From Salinimicrobium tongyeongense (GTDB taxonomy: Bacteria; Bacteroidota; Bacteroidia; Flavobacteriales; Flavobacteriaceae): DNA of 64,000 bases. The translations under genes and the position numbers were made by a program. Under the pieces are notes generated by a model. It searched no databases. It was not told the DNA's origin and saw nothing but the letters and a program-made list of their open reading frames with translations. Below, in pieces: positions 16,152 through 24,841 of this stretch. The stretch is taken from NCBI RefSeq assembly GCF_026109735.1, contig NZ_CP069620.1, positions 434,001-498,000 on the forward strand, given 5' to 3'. How positions within the stretch are numbered: the first letter of the stretch is position 1; the number at the start of each line of letters is the position of its first letter.

Positions 16152-17393
16152 ATGGAGAGCACTCCCGGAATTCTTTATAAAGGCTACAATTACTTTCACG
16201 AACAATTTCAGAAACAGGAAACCGACCTGCTGAAGGTTAGGCTGTTCCTCAAAAAGGCCCTTGTAATGCGAGGGGAAGAAGCGGCAGAGATCTTTTATGA
16301 CGACAGTCGTTTCTCCCGGGAAGGCGCCACTCCAAAACGCTTTAAAAAGACCCTGCTGGGCAAGGGCGGAGTACAGGGACTGGACGGTGATGAGCATGTG
16401 CATAGAAAAAGGATGTTTATGCAGGAGATGAACCCGGATTCTTTGGCACGGCTCGAAGAATTTTTTGAAGCCCACCTGCAAAAAGCCATAAGCTCCTGGG
16501 AAAAGCAGCCCGAAATTACCTTTTTTGACGAGATAGAAGAAGTGCTATTTCGCGCAGCCTGCGACTGGGTGGGAGTTCCGGTTAAAGAAGACGAAGTAGA
16601 GCAGCGTAAAAATGAGCTTTCAGAATTAATAGATGGGGCAGGCCGTGTGGGCCCAGGTCATTACAAAGCCCGAAGAGCCCGAAAAAGCTCTGAGAAATGG
16701 ATCATGAAACTGGTAAGGCAGAAAAGAAAACAGAAAATAAATGCTTCCGGCAGCTCAATTTTGTCGCGCTTCTCCTTTCATAGGAACCTACAAAACAAAC
16801 TTCTCGACAGGAGAATTGTGGCTGTAGAGATCCTCAACCTGCTTCGCCCCATTGTGGCCATTTCCCGCTACATCACCTTTTCTGCACTTGCACTGCACGA
16901 AAATCCACAGTACCGCGAGCGGCTTAGAAAAGACACCAGTAAACTCGACCTGTATTTTGTTCAGGAAGTGCGCAGGTTTTACCCTTTTTTCCCTTTTGTT
17001 CCTGCTAAGGTGAACAAAGAATTTGAATGGAAAGGGGTGAAATTCCCAAAAGGCCGGCGGGTATTGCTGGATCTTTACGCCACACAACACCACGAGAAAA
17101 TATGGAGCAACCCCAATGTTTTTTATGCCGAAAGATTTTCAACCTGGAATGGCAGTGCCTTTAATTTTATTCCGCAGGGAGGAGGAGATCACGTTCACAA
17201 CCACAGGTGCGCAGGCGAATGGATCACCATTAAGCTTACAAGGATCGCCCTCAATAACCTGGTTGAGAAGATGAGTTACCATATCCCGGAACAAGACCTG
17301 AAAATAGAGCTTTCAAACATCCCCGCCATTCCTAAAAGCAGGTTAAAAATGACCAACATTGAACGGACACTTAGCGGAATTCAGGTGCTGTAG
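16152..17393 (+). CDS. Cytochrome P450, CYP152-type fatty-acid peroxygenase
   Basis: This 413-residue P450 carries the ExxR motif in QEVRRFYPF (E272, R275). Its heme loop is FNFIPQGGGDHVHNHRCAGE, with ligand Cys353. In the I helix the usual acid-alcohol pair is replaced by Arg232-Pro233 (LNLLRPIVAI). This Arg-Pro is the hallmark of CYP152 peroxygenases (P450-BSbeta, SPalpha, OleT), where the arginine anchors the fatty-acid carboxylate and H2O2 is the oxidant. The GGGDH...HRCAGEW loop also matches that family. No redox partner gene is nearby, as expected for a peroxygenase. Alpha- or beta-hydroxylation versus decarboxylation cannot be decided here. Confidence 0.88.
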   Translation: MESTPGILYKGYNYFHEQFQKQETDLLKVRLFLKKALVMRGEEAAEIFYDDSRFSREGATPKRFKKTLLGKGGVQGLDGDEHVHRKRMFMQEMNPDSLARLEEFFEAHLQKAISSWEKQPEITFFDEIEEVLFRAACDWVGVPVKEDEVEQRKNELSELIDGAGRVGPGHYKARRARKSSEKWIMKLVRQKRKQKINASGSSILSRFSFHRNLQNKLLDRRIVAVEILNLLRPIVAISRYITFSALALHENPQYRERLRKDTSKLDLYFVQEVRRFYPFFPFVPAKVNKEFEWKGVKFPKGRRVLLDLYATQHHEKIWSNPNVFYAERFSTWNGSAFNFIPQGGGDHVHNHRCAGEWITIKLTRIALNNLVEKMSYHIPEQDLKIELSNIPAIPKSRLKMTNIERTLSGIQVL

Positions 17394-17474
17394 GAAGATT
17401 CTCTACTATATAAACACCTGATAATTTGATCTTTAAAAGATTGGGGCATTTAAACTAATTCCTTCAGAATTCAC

Positions 17475-17482
17475 TACTTTTG
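17475..17482 (+). promoter_or_regulatory. -7 box upstream of the OstA-like gene
   Basis: TACTTTTG matches TAnnTTTG and ends 13 bases before the first start codon at 17496. No convincing -33 element was found at standard spacing. Confidence 0.4.
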
Positions 17483-17495
17483 AAGCAAAATTCTA

Positions 17496-19331
17496 TTGGT
17501 GAAGCACGCCCAGATCCTATACCTTTTTTCCATCATTTTTTTTGCTGGCTTCAGCAGTTACGGCCAGGAAGAAAAGAAGATTCGTTATGAAAGCGAACGC
17601 ACTCTAAAAGACGAAGAGAACTACCCCGGCGCTTTTATTTTGAGCAAGGTGAACGAGCAGGTGCATTTCATTCATCAGGGAATTGAAGTTTGGTGCGACC
17701 AGGCCATTCATTACGCCGAAGAGAATTTTTTTAAGGCCTACGGAAATGTGCGCATGGAACAGGGCGACACCATCACCATGACCAGCCAATACGCCGAGTA
17801 TAATGGCGATACCCAGTTTGCCTTTGCCAGCGGAAATGTTTTTATGCGCAATCCACAAACCAGCTTACAAACCGATACCCTTTTCTTTGACCGCACCAAA
17901 CAACAGGCATATTACCGCAGTGGCGGCATCATACGCGACACCGCAAGTGTGCTAAAAAGCCAGATTGGCCGCTACTACCTCAAAGATGAGAAATACACTT
18001 TCGCTTCTGAAGTGGTGATCACCAATCCAGATTACGTTTTGAAGTCTACCCAGCTGGACTTCTATTCCGATAACGGCCACGCCTACATGTATGGCCCCTC
18101 CACCATCACCAGCGACGAATCTACCATTTACTGCGAACGCGGCTTCTACGACACCCGTGGCGATACCGGTTATTTTGTAAAGAACTCCAGAATTGATTAC
18201 GAAAACCGCATTTTAGAGGGGGATAGCCTGTACTTTAACCGGAATACCAATTTTGCTTCGGCCACAAATAACATCAAAGTGACCGACACGATTAACGAGA
18301 GTGTTATTCGGGGGCATTATGCTGAAGTCTTCAGGGAAAAAGATTCGGTTTTTATTACCAAACGTGCAGTGGCGGTGAGCGTGCAGGAGCAGGATTCCAT
18401 TTATATTCATGCCGATACCCTTATGGTTACCGGTAAACCCGAAGACAGGATCATCCGTGGTTTTTACGGGGTGCGCCTGTTTAAAAGCAATATGAGCGGT
18501 AAGAGTGACTCCATTCACGTTCGGGAGAGAACCGGATTAACCCAGATGCTGGGCAGGCCCGTCATGTGGTCAGAAAATAACCAGTTGACGGGAGATACCA
18601 TTCATTTGCTCAACAATGTGGAAACAGAAGAACTTGACTCGCTCAAAGTTTACGACAATGCATTTATGATTCAGCGTGACAGCATAGGCGGGTTCAATCA
18701 GTTGAAAGGATTGCAGATGTATGGGAAATTTGAAGACAATTCCCTTCAGCAGGTAGACCTGGTAAAGAATACCGAAACCCTCTATTATATGCGGAATGAT
18801 GACGGGGAATTGATTGGGATCAATAAAACCCTGTCGAGTTCTATTTCCGTTTTCTTTGAAAATGAGGAAATAAGTATGGTCGATTACCTCAATAATGTAG
18901 ATGGCATTCTTTACCCCGAAAGTGAACTTCCTGAAGAAGAGCGGACCCTGAAAGGTTTTAACTGGCGCGGGGATGAACGCTTATACTCTGTAGAAGATCT
19001 CTTTATAGACGATCCCGATTATGAGCCGGTGAGCATTGAAGGTATCCCCACGCCCGAAGAAGAAGAGAATTTCTTCAACAACGAGACCCGAGACGGGCCG
19101 TTGTTAAACGAGAAGAGCCGCCTGCAGGAAAAAGATCTTCAGGAAAGGCCTGTAGACACTGTTCCCAATGCCAGCAGAGCTGCTCAACCCGACCCCTTGT
19201 TGCGACAGGAAGAACTGGACAGTTTACCCGCTGTAGACAGCATACAACCAGCTCCAGGCCGCCAACCACGCCAGGCCCAACAGCAGGACAGTATCTCCCC
19301 TGCCGCAGCCATTCAAATTAAAAGAGACTAA
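17496..19331 (+). CDS. OstA/LptA-like periplasmic protein
   Basis: This 611-residue exported protein has an N-terminal signal peptide (LYLFSIIFFAGFSSYGQ). Repeated beta-jellyroll blocks typical of the OstA-like domain follow, such as VWCDQAIHYAEENFFKAYGN, VRMEQGDTITMTSQYAEYNG and FASGNVFMRNPQTSLQTDTL. A proline/glutamine-rich tail (about 545-611) ends it. LptA/LptD-N domains carry lipopolysaccharide across the periplasm, and Bacteroidota use a long OstA-like protein of this kind. The start is TTG at 17496 or GTG at 17499. It is followed after 4 bp by an aminotransferase. Confidence 0.85.
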   Translation: MVKHAQILYLFSIIFFAGFSSYGQEEKKIRYESERTLKDEENYPGAFILSKVNEQVHFIHQGIEVWCDQAIHYAEENFFKAYGNVRMEQGDTITMTSQYAEYNGDTQFAFASGNVFMRNPQTSLQTDTLFFDRTKQQAYYRSGGIIRDTASVLKSQIGRYYLKDEKYTFASEVVITNPDYVLKSTQLDFYSDNGHAYMYGPSTITSDESTIYCERGFYDTRGDTGYFVKNSRIDYENRILEGDSLYFNRNTNFASATNNIKVTDTINESVIRGHYAEVFREKDSVFITKRAVAVSVQEQDSIYIHADTLMVTGKPEDRIIRGFYGVRLFKSNMSGKSDSIHVRERTGLTQMLGRPVMWSENNQLTGDTIHLLNNVETEELDSLKVYDNAFMIQRDSIGGFNQLKGLQMYGKFEDNSLQQVDLVKNTETLYYMRNDDGELIGINKTLSSSISVFFENEEISMVDYLNNVDGILYPESELPEEERTLKGFNWRGDERLYSVEDLFIDDPDYEPVSIEGIPTPEEEENFFNNETRDGPLLNEKSRLQEKDLQERPVDTVPNASRAAQPDPLLRQEELDSLPAVDSIQPAPGRQPRQAQQQDSISPAAAIQIKRD

Positions 19332-19335
19332 AGAA

Positions 19336-20523
19336 TTGAAACAGGATTTTTTAAAATATCAGGCGCAAACTTCGCCTTTTCCCCTGGCCATGGAAGTTGC
19401 CCATGCTTCAGGTTCCTATATCTATGATTCAGAAGGAAAAAAACACCTCGATTTTGTGGCAGGAGTCTCGGCCTGCACTTTAGGCCACTGCCACCCTCGT
19501 GTGGTGAACGCCATAAAAGAGCAGGCAGAAAAATACCTGCACGTTATGGTATACGGCGAATACGCCCAGGGCCCCGCTGTAGCCTTGTGCAAATTGCTGG
19601 CAGAACAACTCCCGGCACCGCTGGAAAAAACCTATCTGACTAATTCGGGAACCGAAGCTATTGAGGGGGCTTTAAAACTTGCCCGTCGTTTTACCGGAAG
19701 GACCGGAATAATTGCTGCAAAAAATGCCTACCACGGGAATACCATGGGTTCATTGAGCCTTATGACCTACGAGGAGCGGCAAAAACCCTTCCGCCCGTTG
19801 ATCCCCGAAATTTCCTGGATTGAATTCAACCGGGAAGAAGACCTGCAAAAGATTGACGAAAGTACTGCAGCTGTTATTCTGGAGAGCATCCAGGGCGGTG
19901 CAGGCTTTATTCAGCCTCAAAACGATTACCTCAAAAAGGTAAAAGCCAGGTGTGAAGAAGTGGGGGCGCTACTCATCCTCGATGAGATCCAGCCGGGCTT
20001 CGGGCGCACCGGTAAATTATTTGGCTTTCAGAATTTTAACACAGTTCCCGATATTCTGGTGATGGGAAAAGGCATGGGCGGCGGCCTGCCCATTGGAGCT
20101 TTCACCTCTTCTTCAGAAATTATGGATACGCTTAGCGCCAATCCAAAAATGGGGCACATCACCACGTTTGGTGGTAATCCAGTAATTGCAGCTGCGGCTT
20201 TGGCCACGCTTCAGGAACTCACGCAAAAAGATTTGATCGCACAAAGCCTTCAAAAAGAGCAATTATTCAGGAAATTATTGGTGCACCCGCTTATTTCTGA
20301 GGTACGGGGACGCGGCTTAATGCTCGCTCCTATATTAACTTCCGAAGAAATTGCAAATGAACTTGTGCTTAGAACCCAGAGTAAAGGCTTGATTTTGTTC
20401 TGGTTACTATTTGAAGGTAAAGCCGTAAGAATTACGCCGCCGCTTACTGTTTCAATGAGTGAAATAAAAGAAGGATGCGGCATAATTATTGACACACTAA
20501 ATGATTTATTGCAGGACAATTAG
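19336..20523 (+). CDS. Class III aminotransferase (acetylornithine/aspartate aminotransferase family)
   Basis: This 395-residue PLP enzyme has the class III signature LLILDEIQPGFGRTGKLFGF (Asp216) and the Schiff-base lysine K245 in VMGKGMGGGLPIG. TNSGTEAIEGALKLAR binds the PLP phosphate, and KNAYHGNTMGSLS is present. It resembles acetylornithine aminotransferases, but no arginine-biosynthesis genes surround it, so substrate is open. TTG at 19336 lies 4 bp after the OstA-like stop, which implies co-transcription. Confidence 0.85.
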   Translation: MKQDFLKYQAQTSPFPLAMEVAHASGSYIYDSEGKKHLDFVAGVSACTLGHCHPRVVNAIKEQAEKYLHVMVYGEYAQGPAVALCKLLAEQLPAPLEKTYLTNSGTEAIEGALKLARRFTGRTGIIAAKNAYHGNTMGSLSLMTYEERQKPFRPLIPEISWIEFNREEDLQKIDESTAAVILESIQGGAGFIQPQNDYLKKVKARCEEVGALLILDEIQPGFGRTGKLFGFQNFNTVPDILVMGKGMGGGLPIGAFTSSSEIMDTLSANPKMGHITTFGGNPVIAAAALATLQELTQKDLIAQSLQKEQLFRKLLVHPLISEVRGRGLMLAPILTSEEIANELVLRTQSKGLILFWLLFEGKAVRITPPLTVSMSEIKEGCGIIIDTLNDLLQDN

Positions 20524-20620
20524 GTGTTAATTACTTTGTTAACAACATAATTCGTTTTTAACCCGGTCGCTGTAGAACATTTATAACTTTAATACTGAAG
20601 AAATCAGTAAATCACTGCTT

Positions 20621-22021
20621 ATGCTATTAAGCCATAACGAAGAAAACAATTTCTCCCTTACTCGTTTTGAATCGATGCTGAAGACGAATGACGTATTGTT
20701 CTTCGACTCCGATGAGTTTGAAAATATTATTCATTACTATTTAGAGAACGGAAAAATTACATTAGCCAAAAAAGCCGTAAGGCTTGGGCTTTCACAACAT
20801 CCATCTTCGGTCAACCTGAAGTTGCTTCGCGTGGAGATCCTGGTTTTTGAAGATAAATTAGATCAGGCCGAAGGAATACTTAACGAGATCTACGACCTGG
20901 AGGCTTCCAATGAAGAAGTCTATATTCAGAAAGCCAATATACTTTCTAAAAAAGACCAGCACCAGGAAGCCATCCAAATGCTTGAGGTTGCCCTTGAAAT
21001 GAGCTACGATGAAGCCGATGTTTACTCCCTGCTGGGAATGGAATACCTGTTCCTGGAAGATTTTGAAAATGCCAAGCTCAATTTCATGAAGTGCCTTGAA
21101 GCCGATAAAGAAGATTATTCGGCCCTGTACAACGTCATGTACTGTTTTGATTTTCTGGAACAGAAGCGGGAAGCTATCGAGTACCTCAACAAGTTTCTCG
21201 ACACCAACCCCTATTCTGAAGTAGGCTGGCACCAGCTGGGCAAACAATACTTTGACCTTAAGGACTATAAAAAGGCACTTTCGGCTTTCGATTTTGCCAT
21301 TATAAGCGACGATACTTTTATTGGGGCTTACCTTGAAAAAGGAAAGGTGCTCGAAAAACTCGGGAAGTTCAATGAAGCCATTGAGAACTACAGCATCACC
21401 ATGGACCTTGATGACCCTACCTCTTTTGCTTATCTCAGGATTGGAAAGTGCTATGAAAAACTGGGGCTCGATGAGCTGGCATTAAAAAATTACCGGCAAA
21501 CGGTTCACGAAGATCCTCTTCTGGACAAGGGCTGGATCGCCATCACAGATTTCTTTTACAAGAAAGAGAACTATCGCAAAGCGCTTTACTATATCAATAA
21601 GGCGATTAACATTGACAGCGAGAACGTGTTGTACTGGAAACGCTATGCGCGCATCAACAACAAGCTCAACCAGCTCGAAGAAGCCGAAAAAGGTTATCGC
21701 CGTACCCTTGAACTGGGAAATTACGAGCTGGAGACCTGGGTAAAAAGATGCGATGTGCTTATAGATTTGGGGGAGTTTGAAGCTGCCGTGCAGAACCTGC
21801 TACAGGCCGTGGAATTTTATCCTGAAACTGCCGAGATCGAATACAGGCTTGCAGGACTTTATTTTATGTTGCACGAACCCGAAAAAGGGAACACGCACCT
21901 TAACAACGCCCTCAAGATGGACTCCGAATATTACATCATTATCGAGGAACTTTTCCCTTCCATTTTCGCCAGGAAATCGGTTAAGGAGAAAATAAAGATG
22001 CACCTGAAATCTTGCAATTAA
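20621..22021 (+). CDS. Tetratricopeptide repeat protein
   Basis: This 466-residue protein has no signal peptide and at least ten degenerate 34-residue TPR helices. Examples are YLENGKITLAKKAVRLGLSQ, DLEASNEEVYIQKANILSK, YKKALSAFDFAIISDDTF and YRKALYYINKAINIDSEN. Such proteins scaffold protein-protein interactions; the partner is unknown. It sits 97 bp after the aminotransferase and 33 bp before the DUF368 pair. Confidence 0.85.
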   Translation: MLLSHNEENNFSLTRFESMLKTNDVLFFDSDEFENIIHYYLENGKITLAKKAVRLGLSQHPSSVNLKLLRVEILVFEDKLDQAEGILNEIYDLEASNEEVYIQKANILSKKDQHQEAIQMLEVALEMSYDEADVYSLLGMEYLFLEDFENAKLNFMKCLEADKEDYSALYNVMYCFDFLEQKREAIEYLNKFLDTNPYSEVGWHQLGKQYFDLKDYKKALSAFDFAIISDDTFIGAYLEKGKVLEKLGKFNEAIENYSITMDLDDPTSFAYLRIGKCYEKLGLDELALKNYRQTVHEDPLLDKGWIAITDFFYKKENYRKALYYINKAINIDSENVLYWKRYARINNKLNQLEEAEKGYRRTLELGNYELETWVKRCDVLIDLGEFEAAVQNLLQAVEFYPETAEIEYRLAGLYFMLHEPEKGNTHLNNALKMDSEYYIIIEELFPSIFARKSVKEKIKMHLKSCN

Positions 22022-22027
22022 TTCTTA

Positions 22028-22035
22028 TAACTTTG
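22028..22035 (+). promoter_or_regulatory. -7 box upstream of the DUF368 pair
   Basis: TAACTTTG matches the TAnnTTTG consensus and ends 19 bases before the ATG at 22055. It lies in the short gap after the TPR gene stop. It suggests a separate promoter for the DUF368-DUF368-aroE run. A TTG at 22012 is too close for an ideal -33 box. Confidence 0.5.
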
Positions 22036-22054
22036 CGCACTTCAAAACCAGACG

Positions 22055-23002
22055 ATGCGACGAAGCTTTAAAGATTACCTTATCCTCACTGCAAAAGGAA
22101 TGGCCATGGGGGCCGCCGATGTTGTACCCGGCGTTTCGGGTGGCACCATAGCCTTTATTTCAGGGATTTATGAGGAGCTCATCAACACCATTAGCGGCGT
22201 AAAGGTAGGGCTGCTCCACACCTGGAAAAACGAGGGTTTTAAAGCCATGTGGCAGCAGCTTAACGGCAACTTTATTGTCGCGCTGTTAGGCGGCATCCTG
22301 GTGAGCATCTTTACGGTAATGCGGCTCACCAATTACCTGCTGGAAAATCATCCTATCCTTATCTGGTCTTTCTTTTTTGGGCTTGTTCTGGCAAGTGTTT
22401 ATTACGTGGCCAAACAAATTGAAAAATGGACTTTTAATGTCTTTCTTTTTTTGATCATAGGCGCAGGGGTGGCTTTCTACCTCACCTCCCTGCCTCCCTT
22501 AACCGCAGCGGCAAATGACCTTTACCTCTTCTTTGCCGGCGCCATTGCCATTTGTGCCATGATCTTACCCGGAATTTCGGGTGCTTTTATCCTGGTACTT
22601 TTGGGTGCCTACAAGACCGTAAGTGAAGCTGCTCACGAATTCGACTTTAAGGTTCTGGGCATAGTTGCTCTAGGAGCCATATTTGGGCTGCTGTCTTTTT
22701 CACGTCTCCTCAAGTGGCTTTTCCGCAATTACAGCACGCTCACCCTCGCAACCTTAACCGGGTTTATTGCAGGTTCCCTCAACAAGATCTGGCCCTGGAA
22801 ATTACAACTGGAAACGGTGCAGTACGGCGACAAAGTGATTACCCTTCGCGATGAATCTGTAATGCCGTGGAATTTTGGGTCAGAGCCGCATACCTTTCAG
22901 GCTTTTGTGCTCATGCTTGCAGGGTTTGCCCTTATTCTTATCTTAGAGGGCCTCGCAGAAAAAAAGCCGGTGCAGAACGATGCAGCAAACCCGAACGTAT
23001 AG
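22055..23002 (+). CDS. DUF368 protein, PopT-like polyprenyl-phosphate transporter (copy 1)
   Basis: This 315-residue polytopic membrane protein shows the two inverted DUF368 signatures: KGMAMGAADVVPGVSGGTIA (residues about 14-33) and CAMILPGISGAFILVLLGAY. DUF368 proteins (PopT) were recently assigned as flippases recycling undecaprenyl phosphate for peptidoglycan and other envelope polymers. It overlaps the next, paralogous gene by 23 bp, in a different frame. Confidence 0.88.
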   Translation: MRRSFKDYLILTAKGMAMGAADVVPGVSGGTIAFISGIYEELINTISGVKVGLLHTWKNEGFKAMWQQLNGNFIVALLGGILVSIFTVMRLTNYLLENHPILIWSFFFGLVLASVYYVAKQIEKWTFNVFLFLIIGAGVAFYLTSLPPLTAAANDLYLFFAGAIAICAMILPGISGAFILVLLGAYKTVSEAAHEFDFKVLGIVALGAIFGLLSFSRLLKWLFRNYSTLTLATLTGFIAGSLNKIWPWKLQLETVQYGDKVITLRDESVMPWNFGSEPHTFQAFVLMLAGFALILILEGLAEKKPVQNDAANPNV

Positions 23003-24002
23003 CGACAAAATATACCTGGTCATCAAAGGCATCCTCATGGGGGCTGCCAATAAAGTGCCCGGTGTATCGGGTGGGATGGTAGCTTTTGTGGCGGGTTTTT
23101 ACGAAGAATTTATTTTTTCCCTGCGCCGCATCAACATCAATTCCCTTAAATTGCTGGTAAACGGAAGGTTTCGCAGCCTATGGTATTACACCAACGGGCG
23201 CTTTCTTTCTCTGCTTGTTTTGGGAATGGTCATCAGCTATTTTTCCATTTCGCTGCTGCTCGATTATCTTATTACACATTACGAGCTTTACGTGTGGTCT
23301 TCTTTCTTCGGAATGATCCTCGGGTCTATTTACTACATAAGTAAAGATTTCGAAGAGTGGAACCGCCGCAATATTGGCTTTATGCTCCTTGGTATCATTG
23401 CCGGGGTGAGTATCAGCTTTTTAGAACCTGCCGCGCAGAACGACAACCTGTGGTTTGTCTTTTTCTGCGGAATAATTGGCGTTTCAGGGATGACCCTGCC
23501 GGGGCTTTCAGGTTCTTTCATTCTTATTCTCCTGGGCAACTATGTGCTGCTGCTGGTAGATTCCGTCAATGCGCTGTACCTCACTTTGTCCAATCTCTTC
23601 AGGTTTGACCTTGGTTTTCTTGATGATCCCGAAAGGTTGCGCCTGCTGCAGGTATTGCTCGTATTTACGGCAGGATCTGTGGCCGGGCTCGTTTCCCTGT
23701 CCCACATCCTGGGCTATTTGCTGAAGCACTTCAAAAATGCCACTTTTGCAGTGATTATTGGTTTTATCACCGGCTCCCTGGGAGTGGTGTGGCCATGGAA
23801 AGAAGCAGAATTCCGTAGAAATGATGAAGGAGTATTTTTGCTGGATCAAAACGGAAATAAGATTGTAGACAACTATGACAGGTACCTGCCGGCAATAGAT
23901 GAACCCAGCACCTGGCTTGCAGTTTTCTTCATTGTTGCAGGCACCCTGCTCGTACTCTGGCTGGCTATTGCCGAACTTAAAAACAAAAGATCTCATGCGT
24001 AA
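22980..24002 (+). CDS. DUF368 protein, PopT-like polyprenyl-phosphate transporter (copy 2)
   Basis: This 340-residue paralogue of the preceding protein has KGILMGAANKVPGVSGGMVA and GVSGMTLPGLSGSFILILLGNY at corresponding positions. The Asp of the first copy's AADVVPG is replaced by Asn-Lys (AANKVPG). The two copies are clearly divergent, so the duplication is old. ATG at 22980 lies inside the end of copy 1, and its stop overlaps aroE by 8 bp. Confidence 0.87.
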   Translation: MQQTRTYSDKIYLVIKGILMGAANKVPGVSGGMVAFVAGFYEEFIFSLRRININSLKLLVNGRFRSLWYYTNGRFLSLLVLGMVISYFSISLLLDYLITHYELYVWSSFFGMILGSIYYISKDFEEWNRRNIGFMLLGIIAGVSISFLEPAAQNDNLWFVFFCGIIGVSGMTLPGLSGSFILILLGNYVLLLVDSVNALYLTLSNLFRFDLGFLDDPERLRLLQVLLVFTAGSVAGLVSLSHILGYLLKHFKNATFAVIIGFITGSLGVVWPWKEAEFRRNDEGVFLLDQNGNKIVDNYDRYLPAIDEPSTWLAVFFIVAGTLLVLWLAIAELKNKRSHA

Positions 24003-24729
24003 ATTCGGACTTGTAGGACGCAATATCTCCTATTCTTTCTCGCGGAAGTATTTTTCAGAAAAATTCAGCAGTGAAGGCATAAACGCCACCTATGAAAACT
24101 TTGACCTGCAGGATATTAATGAATTTCCTGAAGTACTCGCCAAAAATCCGGAATTAAAAGGTCTTAATGTAACCATCCCTTATAAGGAAGCCATTTTCCC
24201 TTTTCTGGATAGTCTCGATGAAACAGCCCGACAAATAGGCGCGGTAAATACCATTAAAATCGACCGCAACGGCAGCCTTACCGGTTATAATACCGATTAT
24301 TTTGGCTTCGCCGAAGCTTTAAAACCATTTCTCAAGCCACACCATACAAAGGCACTTATCCTGGGTACGGGCGGTGCTTCCAAAGCCGTCAGTTACGCTT
24401 TGAAGTCGCTGGATATCACAACCTGCCTTGTCTCCCGCTCAGCTTCCAAAAATGCCATTTCTTACCGGCAACTTTCCGAAGAGGTACTTGAGGAACACAC
24501 TATTATTATAAACACCACGCCGCTGGGAACACATCCAAAAGTAGAAGAATATCCGCCGCTCCCGGTAAATCACCTCAGTTCCAGGCACCTGCTGTTTGAC
24601 CTCATTTACAATCCGCCGCAAACGGCATTGATGAAGCTGGCAGCAGCCCGTGGAGCAAGGGTTTTGAACGGTGAGAAAATGCTGGAACTTCAGGCACTTA
24701 AAGCCTGGGAAATATGGAACCGGGACTAA
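23995..24729 (+). CDS. aroE: Shikimate dehydrogenase
   Basis: This 244-residue enzyme reduces 3-dehydroshikimate to shikimate with NADPH in aromatic amino acid synthesis. It has the N-terminal GLVGRNISYSFSRKYFSEKF, substrate motif GLNVTIPYKEAIFPFLD (catalytic Lys), AVNTIKIDRNGSLTGYNTDYFGF, nucleotide loop LILGTGGASKAVSYAL, and terminal LNGEKMLELQALKAWEIW. ATG at 23995 was chosen because upstream residues belong to the overlapping transporter frame. Length is slightly short, as is usual in Flavobacteria. Confidence 0.94.
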   Translation: MRKFGLVGRNISYSFSRKYFSEKFSSEGINATYENFDLQDINEFPEVLAKNPELKGLNVTIPYKEAIFPFLDSLDETARQIGAVNTIKIDRNGSLTGYNTDYFGFAEALKPFLKPHHTKALILGTGGASKAVSYALKSLDITTCLVSRSASKNAISYRQLSEEVLEEHTIIINTTPLGTHPKVEEYPPLPVNHLSSRHLLFDLIYNPPQTALMKLAAARGARVLNGEKMLELQALKAWEIWNRD

Positions 24730-24841
24730 AAGCCGGTCTTTAACTTTCCATTTAGAAATAGCCGCAATCCCTTGTTAGGTACGTGGGGAGTTATTATCTT
24801 TCAGACTTATTACTGAATATTGAACCCTAACATTGAAAGAT

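Noticed and set aside
22055-24002. Frameshifted single DUF368 gene
   Set aside because: Each frame has its own complete pair of DUF368 signatures and full length, so they are two genes rather than one broken gene.
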